NCBI RefSeq assembly: GCF_001422405.1
Contig: NZ_LMMV01000001.1
Location: 311,275 to 375,274, forward strand
DNA: 64,000 nucleotides
From: Pseudorhodoferax sp. Leaf267
GTDB lineage: Bacteria; Pseudomonadota; Gammaproteobacteria; Burkholderiales; Burkholderiaceae_C
Reading direction: 5' to 3'
The position numbers and the translations under genes are program-made. Positions 58,377 to 64,000 of the stretch are shown here, piece after piece. The notes under the pieces are model-generated. The model worked only from the letters and a program-made list of their open reading frames with translations, had not been told where the DNA came from and made no database searches. Position 1 is the first letter of the stretch, and every line of letters starts with the position of its first letter.

Positions 58377-59345
58377 TCAGCGCCGCGGCATCAGCCGATC
58401 ACCGGGCGCCACCAGGAACGGGAAGCCCAGCACCGTCGAGCGGCCCTTCACGCGGTTCTGTGCCTGGCACTGGTGCGTGCAGAGCGTGGCCGGTGGTGCG
58501 ACCTCGGTCGCGTCCTCGCCGAACACCATGCCCATGCGCCCGCCGCTGGCCACGTCCCAGCGTGATGTCAGACCGCAATGCGCCACGTTGTCGATGGTGC
58601 CGTTGCGCCGGAAGATGCCGTTTACGCAGGTGGGGTCGGGGATACGCGTGGCGACCTGCGGGCTGTCGCGGCCGACCAGCTTGGCCGAGTAGTCGTTGCC
58701 GAAGTTGATGCGCGGCGTGACGACGACGGTGGTGTCCTTGTACGGCACGGCATCGCCCTCGCGGTTGCGGAAGTTGCGGTTGTCGAAGTAGAAGGTGCTC
58801 AGCGTGGGGTTGCCCGGGTTGGTGGCCAGCGTGTGCGTGAAGACGGTGGAGGTTTCGTCCACGCGCTCCACCTCCATCTGGAACACGCCGCCGCTGGCGC
58901 AGTCCTTGGCCTGCAGCTTCATCGTGACCTGCGGGCCTTCGCGCATGAGCTCGATGCCCTCGTCATTCAGTTCCACGTCCACGCCGCTGGTCAGCGTGGC
59001 GCCGCGGTGGTCGGGCAGCTTGGCGGCGAACACGGTGGTCGGCACGCCGCCGGTCATGTCCAGCGGGTTGGCCGCGCCGGTCAGCACATAGTTGCGGATG
59101 CCGAAGCTGGCGGCGTCCACCTCGAACTGCACGTACTTGCCCTGCACCAGAAAGCGCGCGGCGACCGCCGAGGCGGGCACCGTGGTGTCGACCTTGCCGG
59201 AGAGGCCCAGCACGCGAAAGCCGCCGCCTTCGCAGCCCTTGGACGATGCGGCCGCGGCGAGGCCGGTGGACAGGACGAGCACGGCGCCCAGCAGCAGCGA
59301 GCGGCCGGCGGCGCGGGGATGGGGCATGGAAGACAGCAAGGGCAT
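58377..59345 (-). CDS. Secreted hypothetical protein
   Basis: About 322 residues from ATG 59345, or 316 from ATG 59327, which gives a clean signal peptide (RSLLLGAVLVLSTGLAAAASS). The mature protein is beta-rich, with Asn/Asp/Gly turns and Cys at GCEGGG, KDCASGG, PTCVNG, VAHCGL and TLCTHQCQAQ, which may form disulfides. No family was recognised. Convergent with the sulfatase gene (3 bases between stops) and divergent from the sensor kinase. Confidence 0.75.
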   Translation of the reverse strand: MPLLSSMPHPRAAGRSLLLGAVLVLSTGLAAAASSKGCEGGGFRVLGLSGKVDTTVPASAVAARFLVQGKYVQFEVDAASFGIRNYVLTGAANPLDMTGGVPTTVFAAKLPDHRGATLTSGVDVELNDEGIELMREGPQVTMKLQAKDCASGGVFQMEVERVDETSTVFTHTLATNPGNPTLSTFYFDNRNFRNREGDAVPYKDTTVVVTPRINFGNDYSAKLVGRDSPQVATRIPDPTCVNGIFRRNGTIDNVAHCGLTSRWDVASGGRMGMVFGEDATEVAPPATLCTHQCQAQNRVKGRSTVLGFPFLVAPGDRLMPRR

Positions 59346-59503
59346 GGGGGCTCCGTCAGGAAGTGGTGGGCGACGGAGGCGATCGTAGGAACCGGCCCGC
59401 TGATGCAACAGGGCAGAACGGCGGGATCTCGCCCGCGCATGGTCGCGATCGGTCGGGACCTTGGTCCATGGTGGCCATGTAAGCGGGCCGTTACAGTGCG
59501 CGC

Positions 59504-60901
59504 ATGAAGTTCCCGGCTGCACGCCTGTCGCTGTCGCAGCAGTTCCTGCTGGTCAGCTTTCCCATCCTGTTCGCGACCACACTCAGCGTGGGCTGGTGGG
59601 TCGGCCGCCAGGTGCACGCGAGCGTGGTGCAGCGCATCGGTGCCGACACGGCGCTGTATGTCGACGGCTTCATCGCCCCGCAGCTGCAGCGCGTGGGCGT
59701 GACCGGCACGCTGGGCGAGGCCGAACGCCAGGCGCTGCAGGCGCTGATGGCAGACACCGAATGGGCGCGGCGCATCCTTTCGCTGCGCATCTGGCGGCCC
59801 GACGGGCTGGTGCTGTTCACCAGCGACGGCAAGGGCATCGGCCAGAAGCTGGCGATCGACGAAGGTCTGGCCGCGGCCAGCGCCGGCAGCATCTTCTCGG
59901 AGCTCAGCGTCCGGCGCGGCCAGGCGCAGGCCGACCACGGCCAGCCGCTGGAGCGGCTGATCGAGACCTACACGCCGATCCACACCTCCGACCGCGGCCA
60001 CATCGGCGCCGTGGCCGAGTTCTACCAACTGCCCGACGAGGTGGACCGCGAGGCCCGCATCGCGCAGCGGCGCAGCTGGGGCGTGGTGGCCGGTGTCATG
60101 CTGGCCACCTACCTGCTGCTGTTCGCCGTCGTGCGCCGAGGCAGCCAGACGATCTTCGCGCAGCAGGGCGCGCTGAGCCAGCAGGTGCTGCAGCTGACCG
60201 CGCTGGACGCGCAGAACCGCGAGCTCAACGCCCGCGTGCGGCGTGCGGCCGAGGGCGCCATCGTGCTGCACGAGGCGCTGCTGCAGCGCGTGTCGGCCAG
60301 CGTGCACGACGGCCCGTGCCAAGATCTAGGTTTCGCGCTGATGCAGATCAGCAACCTGCGCGACGCGGGCGATGCACAGCCTGTGGCGCTTGCACGCACG
60401 CTGGACCGCATCGGCGACGCCGTGCAGGCCGCGATGGCCGACCTGCGCGCCATCTCCGCCGACCTGGAGCTGCCCGACATCGAGCCGCTGGCGCTGGACG
60501 AAGTGGCGGCGCGTGTGGTGCGCGACTTCCGCGCCAAGACGCAGCACCCCGTCACGCTCGCGGCCGAGGTCGCGCCGGGCCTGCAGGTGCCCGTGCGCAC
60601 CAAGACCACGCTGTACCGGCTGCTGCAGGAGTCGCTGGCCAACTGCTTGCGGCACGCGGCCGGAGCGGCCTGCCGCATCGGGCTGCGCGCCGATGCGCGC
60701 GCGCTCACGCTGGAGGTGCGCGACGACGGCCCGGGCTTCGATGTGGGCGAAGCCCTGGCGCGCCGCCGCCTGGGCCTGCGCGGCATGCGCCAGCGCGTCG
60801 AATCGCTGGGCGGCGCGTTCGACGTCACCAGCCACGCGGGCCGCGGCACCACCATCCGCGTGAGCCTGCCGCTGGCCAGCCTGGAGCAGGCCCATGGCTG
60901 A
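59504..60901 (+). CDS. Sensor histidine kinase, NarX-like (HisKA_3)
   Basis: 465 residues. A first membrane helix (residues about 12-32) and a second (about 190-210) enclose a periplasmic region of about 155 residues, then a coiled coil, a HisKA_3 domain with the His in ASVHDGPCQDLG, and HATPase motifs ESLANCLRHAAGA and DDGPGFDVGEAL. It signals to the LuxR-type regulator whose ATG lies 8 bases inside its 3' end. The signal is unknown; there are no NarX P-box-like features in the periplasmic part. Confidence 0.9.
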   Translation: MKFPAARLSLSQQFLLVSFPILFATTLSVGWWVGRQVHASVVQRIGADTALYVDGFIAPQLQRVGVTGTLGEAERQALQALMADTEWARRILSLRIWRPDGLVLFTSDGKGIGQKLAIDEGLAAASAGSIFSELSVRRGQAQADHGQPLERLIETYTPIHTSDRGHIGAVAEFYQLPDEVDREARIAQRRSWGVVAGVMLATYLLLFAVVRRGSQTIFAQQGALSQQVLQLTALDAQNRELNARVRRAAEGAIVLHEALLQRVSASVHDGPCQDLGFALMQISNLRDAGDAQPVALARTLDRIGDAVQAAMADLRAISADLELPDIEPLALDEVAARVVRDFRAKTQHPVTLAAEVAPGLQVPVRTKTTLYRLLQESLANCLRHAAGAACRIGLRADARALTLEVRDDGPGFDVGEALARRRLGLRGMRQRVESLGGAFDVTSHAGRGTTIRVSLPLASLEQAHG

Positions 60902-61544
60902 AGTGATCGAGGTGCTGGTGGTCGACGACCACCCCTTGTTCCGCCAGGGCGTGGTGCATTCGCTGGGGCTGGACCCGGATTTCCGCGTGGTCGGCGAGAC
61001 GGCGTCTGGCGAAGAAGCGCTGGCGCTGGCCCAGGCGCTGCTGCCGAACGTGGTGCTGCTGGACATCAGCATGCCGGGCTGGAGCGGCATCGTCACGGCC
61101 GAGCGTATCGCCATGGCCTGCCCGGCCACGGCCATCGTGATGCTGACGATGTCCGAGGACAAGGACAAGCTGCTGGCCGCGCTGAAGGCCGGCGCGCGCG
61201 GCTACGTGCTCAAGGGCGTGTCGGCGCGCGAGCTGGCCGGCGTGCTGCGCGGGGCGGTGGCGGGTGAGGTCTACGTGTCGCCCTCGATCGCAGCGGAGAT
61301 GCTGGTCTCGCTCACGCGGCACAAGGCGCCCGACCCACTGCAGGAGCTGACCGAGCGCGAGCGCCGCATCCTGGGCCTGATCGGCAGCGGCAAGACCAAC
61401 CGCGAGATCGGCGACGCGCTGTGCCTGTCCGAGAAGACCATCAAGCACTACGTGACCAACATCCTGCAGAAGCTGCAGGTGCGCAGCCGGGTCGAGGCCG
61501 CGCTGCTGGCCAGCCGGCACGCCGCGGGCGACGGCCGGGGCTGA
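60894..61544 (+). CDS. NarL/FixJ-family response regulator
   Basis: 216 residues: a receiver domain (VDDHPLF, phosphoacceptor in [11 protein letters not shown], Lys in YVLKGVS) and a LuxR-type helix-turn-helix ([22 protein letters not shown]). Overlaps the kinase gene by 8 bases, so they are a two-component pair. Target genes are not evident. Confidence 0.92.
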   Translation: MAEVIEVLVVDDHPLFRQGVVHSLGLDPDFRVVGETASGEEALALAQALLPNVVLLDISMPGWSGIVTAERIAMACPATAIVMLTMSEDKDKLLAALKAGARGYVLKGVSARELAGVLRGAVAGEVYVSPSIAAEMLVSLTRHKAPDPLQELTERERRILGLIGSGKTNREIGDALCLSEKTIKHYVTNILQKLQVRSRVEAALLASRHAAGDGRG

Positions 61545-61546
61545 GC

Positions 61547-61563
61547 GGCCCGCCCAGCGGGCC
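61547..61563 (+). terminator. Hairpin after the response regulator
   Basis: GGCCCGC and GCGGGCC are perfect 7-base arms around CCA, two bases after the regulator's stop, followed by CATTTGG. The T-run is short, so termination is only likely. Confidence 0.45.
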
Positions 61564-61666
61564 CATTTGGCGGACTTTTGGCCCTTCCTCACGGCTTCGG
61601 CCGGCCCACGCGGGCGTAGCATTCGTGCGGTTTTGGGCGAATGTGCGCGGCACGAGGGAGTATGGG

Positions 61667-63259
61667 ATGGACAGAACGCAACGATCCATGGGCATTGCCA
61701 AGCTGCTGGGCCTGCTGATCGCCAGCGCCGTGCTGGGCGTCATCGTCATCGCCTCGGCAGCGCTGTTCACCGAGCGCCATCTGATCATGGAGGAGCGCAG
61801 GAGCAGCGTGCGCCAGAACGTCGAGTCGGCCCACAGCCTGATGGTCCACTTCCACGCTCAGGCCGTGGCCGGCAAGATCACCCAGGCCCAGGCACAGCAG
61901 TCCACCAAGGACGCGCTCAGGGCGATGCGCTACAGCGGCAACGAGTACTTCTGGATCAACGACATGCACCCGACCATGGTCATGCATCCGATCCGCCCCG
62001 AGCTCGACGGCAAGGACCTCACCGAGAACAAGGACCCGACCGGCATGCGGCTGTTCGTGGAGTTCGTGCGCGTGGTGCGCGAGCGCGAGGCCGGCTATGT
62101 GATGTACCTGTGGCCCAAGCCGGGCAGCACAGACCCCGTGCTCAAGGCGTCCTACGTGAAGGGCTTCGCGCCCTGGGGCTGGCTGGTGGGCTCCGGCGTG
62201 TACGTGGACACGGTGGACGCGGCGATCCGTGCCCGCGTGCTGCAGTTCGGCCTGGGCGCGCTGTTGCTGGCCGCTGTGCTGGCGGCCATCGGCGTGGCGA
62301 TCGCGCGCCGGCTGCTGCGCCAACTGGGCGGCGAGCCTGGCGAGGCCATGCGCATTTCCGAACGCATTGCGCAGGGCGACCTGTCGGTGGACATCGCGCT
62401 CAAGCCCGGCGACAACGGCAGCATGCTGCACGCCATGCAGACCATGCGCGACAGCATCGCCAACATCGTGGGCGAGGTGCGGGCGGGCACCGCGTCGATC
62501 GCCACCGCCTCCCACGAGATCGCGGCCGGCAACAACGACCTGTCGGCGCGCACCGAGCAGCAGGCCAGCGCACTGGAGCAGACTGCCGCGTCGATGGAGG
62601 AGCTGACCGGCGCCGTGCGGCAGAACGCCGAGCATGCGCGCCAGGCGAACGAGCTTGCAGCCACGGCCTCGGAAGTGGCGGCACGCGGCGGCGCGGTCGT
62701 GAACCAGGTCATCGCCACCATGGGCGCCGTGAACACGTCCTCGCGCAAGATCGTCGACATCATCAGCGTGATCGACGGCATCGCCTTCCAGACCAACATC
62801 CTGGCGCTGAACGCGGCCGTGGAGGCGGCGCGGGCCGGCGAGCAGGGCCGCGGCTTCGCAGTGGTGGCCTCCGAGGTGCGCGGCCTGGCCCAACGCTCGG
62901 CCGCTGCCGCCAAGGAGATCAAGCAGTTGATCGATGCCTCGGTCGGCAGCGTGGAGCAGGGCACCCAGCTCGTGGACGAGGCCGGCAAGACCATGGCCGA
63001 GGTGGTGGCCAGCGTGGCCGAGGTCACGCGCATCATTGGCGACATCGCGAGCGGCAGCCACCAGCAGTCCAGCGATATCGAGCAAATCAACCAGGCCATC
63101 GCCGGCATGGACCAGACCACGCAGCAGAACGCAGCGCTGGTGGAAGAGGCGGCATCGGCCGCCGAGTCGCTGAACCATCAGGCGGCGCGGCTGGAGCAAC
63201 TGGTGAGCGTGTTCAAGCTCCGGGGCGGCGGGGGCCACGCATACCCGGCGCTGCAATAG
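61667..63259 (+). CDS. Methyl-accepting chemotaxis protein with sCache domain
   Basis: 530 residues. Membrane helices at about 12-34 and 190-212 enclose a single Cache periplasmic sensor ([26 protein letters not shown]), a common carboxylate/small-molecule binding module. A HAMP domain and a long signalling hairpin follow, with the tip [33 protein letters not shown]. There is no C-terminal NWETF-like pentapeptide. The start at 61667 follows GAGGGAG. Confidence 0.93.
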   Translation: MDRTQRSMGIAKLLGLLIASAVLGVIVIASAALFTERHLIMEERRSSVRQNVESAHSLMVHFHAQAVAGKITQAQAQQSTKDALRAMRYSGNEYFWINDMHPTMVMHPIRPELDGKDLTENKDPTGMRLFVEFVRVVREREAGYVMYLWPKPGSTDPVLKASYVKGFAPWGWLVGSGVYVDTVDAAIRARVLQFGLGALLLAAVLAAIGVAIARRLLRQLGGEPGEAMRISERIAQGDLSVDIALKPGDNGSMLHAMQTMRDSIANIVGEVRAGTASIATASHEIAAGNNDLSARTEQQASALEQTAASMEELTGAVRQNAEHARQANELAATASEVAARGGAVVNQVIATMGAVNTSSRKIVDIISVIDGIAFQTNILALNAAVEAARAGEQGRGFAVVASEVRGLAQRSAAAAKEIKQLIDASVGSVEQGTQLVDEAGKTMAEVVASVAEVTRIIGDIASGSHQQSSDIEQINQAIAGMDQTTQQNAALVEEAASAAESLNHQAARLEQLVSVFKLRGGGGHAYPALQ

Positions 63260-63261
63260 CA

Positions 63262-63288
63262 ACAGGCCGGCAAGAGCCGGCCTGTGTT
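63262..63288. terminator. Hairpin terminator after the chemoreceptor gene
   Basis: ACAGGCCGGC and GCCGGCCTGT are perfect 10-base arms around AAGA, directly after the chemoreceptor stop and followed by GTT. It may also serve the convergent small gene at 63304. Confidence 0.65.
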
Positions 63289-63303
63289 CAGTCAGATGGC
63301 GTG

Positions 63304-63408
63304 TCAGCGCCGCGGGAGACCGGCGCGCGGCGCCGCGCTGGCGCCCTTGCCCTTGTACCAGCGCCAGGCCATCAAGACGAGCGGTGCGAGTTTGATGATG
63401 CGGAACAT
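63304..63408 (-). CDS. Very small basic protein (34 aa)
   Basis: An ATG with GAGGA eight bases upstream opens a 34-residue frame, MFRIIKLAPLVLMAWRWYKG and a basic tail. The N-terminal half is hydrophobic enough to associate with the membrane. It lies 26 nt downstream of the 63435 gene on the same strand. No family was recognised; the ribosome binding site and composition are the support. Confidence 0.5.
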   Translation of the reverse strand: MFRIIKLAPLVLMAWRWYKGKGASAAPRAGLPRR

Positions 63409-63434
63409 AGCGGGTCCTCGTGCGGGGTTGACGT

Positions 63435-64000
63435 TCAGGCTACGGTGCGGGGCACGGCCACCAGGTACCGGCGGCGTGCGGCCAGGCCGCCCAGTGCGGC
63501 GGCGATGCCACCCAGCACCAGGGCTGCCACGGTGGCCAGGGCCGCCTGCGACGATGCCTTGGCGGTAGCGTCAGCCACTTCGCGGGCCTTCGCTTCGGCG
63601 GCTGCCTTTTGCTCCTGGTACTTCACGCGGGCGTCCTGGTAAGTCTTGATCCAGCCGTCCACGCGGGCTTCGGCTTCAGGTCGCGTGGCACCCGAGCGTG
63701 CCATCACGATGTTCACCACGGCATCGCGGTCCACCTGGTCGACCGTGTCCTTGCCCGAGTCGATGATCTTCTGGATGGCGGCCTGGATGTCGCCGCCCGC
63801 AGCTTGCGTGCTGCCTGCGGCGCCGGCATTGGCGGCCGCGGCCTTGGCCTCCTCGGTGGCCGCCTCAGCCTTGTCTTCCAGCGCGCCGGGTTGCAGCGCG
63901 GGCTTGCCGGTCTGCTTCAGCAGTTCCTGGGCCTGGGCCTTGATCGAATCCCACGAGATGCCGCTGGCTTCCAGCTGCTTTTTCGCCATCTCGGCCGCCG
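63435..64000 (-). CDS. Membrane protein with C-terminal helix, start beyond window
   Basis: At least 188 residues; the frame is open to the window edge and the ATG at 63989 is probably internal (AAE precedes it in frame). The protein has an Ala/Glu/Lys-rich helical part (SWDSIKAQAQELLKQTGKPALQPGALEDKAE), a predicted coiled segment, and one C-terminal membrane helix (AALATVAALVLGGIAAALGGLAA). It resembles PhnA-like/hypothetical membrane proteins of betaproteobacteria with unknown function. Confidence 0.75.
   Translation of the reverse strand, partial: AAEMAKKQLEASGISWDSIKAQAQELLKQTGKPALQPGALEDKAEAATEEAKAAAANAGAAGSTQAAGGDIQAAIQKIIDSGKDTVDQVDRDAVVNIVMARSGATRPEAEARVDGWIKTYQDARVKYQEQKAAAEAKAREVADATAKASSQAALATVAALVLGGIAAALGGLAARRRYLVAVPRTVA

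Overview
The window is high-GC, densely coded DNA from a betaproteobacterium. The best guess is Burkholderiales, family Comamonadaceae. This rests on the tig-clpP-clpX-lon block with interleaved tRNA genes, the hpnCDE squalene genes, a nitrite reductase operon, tripartite tricarboxylate transporter genes, a 3-hydroxybutyrate oligomer hydrolase and the codon bias. No prophage, insertion sequence, CRISPR array or rRNA was seen. Long open frames opposite almost every gene are GC-rich shadows.

Layout. 1-11516: two modules of the poorly understood circularly permuted ATP-grasp / alpha-E / transglutaminase system flank the competence gene comEC. One module is on the minus strand, with ATP-grasp and alpha-E fused; the other is on the plus strand, with them split. 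11517-14813: small hypothetical proteins, two small lipoproteins (one only 45 aa), hslR and an orphan sigma-54 activator. 14810-22079: a nitrite assimilation operon on the minus strand (nirB, nirD, formate/nitrite channel, PP2C-kinase fusion, photolyase-like protein). Its leader holds an exact sigma-54 consensus promoter and hairpins with A1/G4 hexaloops, as expected for ANTAR (NasT/NasR) antitermination. 22236-22826: a YSC84/SYLF lipoprotein. 23055-31022: a second sigma-54 promoter drives a Liv-type ABC importer followed by 3-hydroxybutyrate oligomer hydrolase and an alpha/beta hydrolase. 31061-35460: tctBA with a TctDE-like two-component system and a gene fragment. 35630-36249: a frameshifted PPOX gene. 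36243-40951: hemH, a HAD phosphatase and hpnCDE. 41093-45461: an RND efflux pair. 45525-51863: tRNA-Leu, tig, clpP, clpX, lon and two tRNA-Gly genes. 51881-57025: part of a homoprotocatechuate meta-cleavage pathway with a divergent LysR regulator and a perfect palindromic operator. 57036-64000: a sulfatase, a secreted protein, a NarX/NarL-like pair, a chemoreceptor and small membrane proteins.

Three regulatory readings tie the window together. Nitrite use appears to depend on nitrogen status (sigma-54) and on a nitrate-sensing RNA switch. Uptake and hydrolysis of 3-hydroxybutyrate-type compounds also appears sigma-54 dependent, and an orphan sigma-54 activator is encoded here. The protein quality-control block has its own heat-shock-like promoter before lon. 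All assignments are from reading the sequence; no database search was run.
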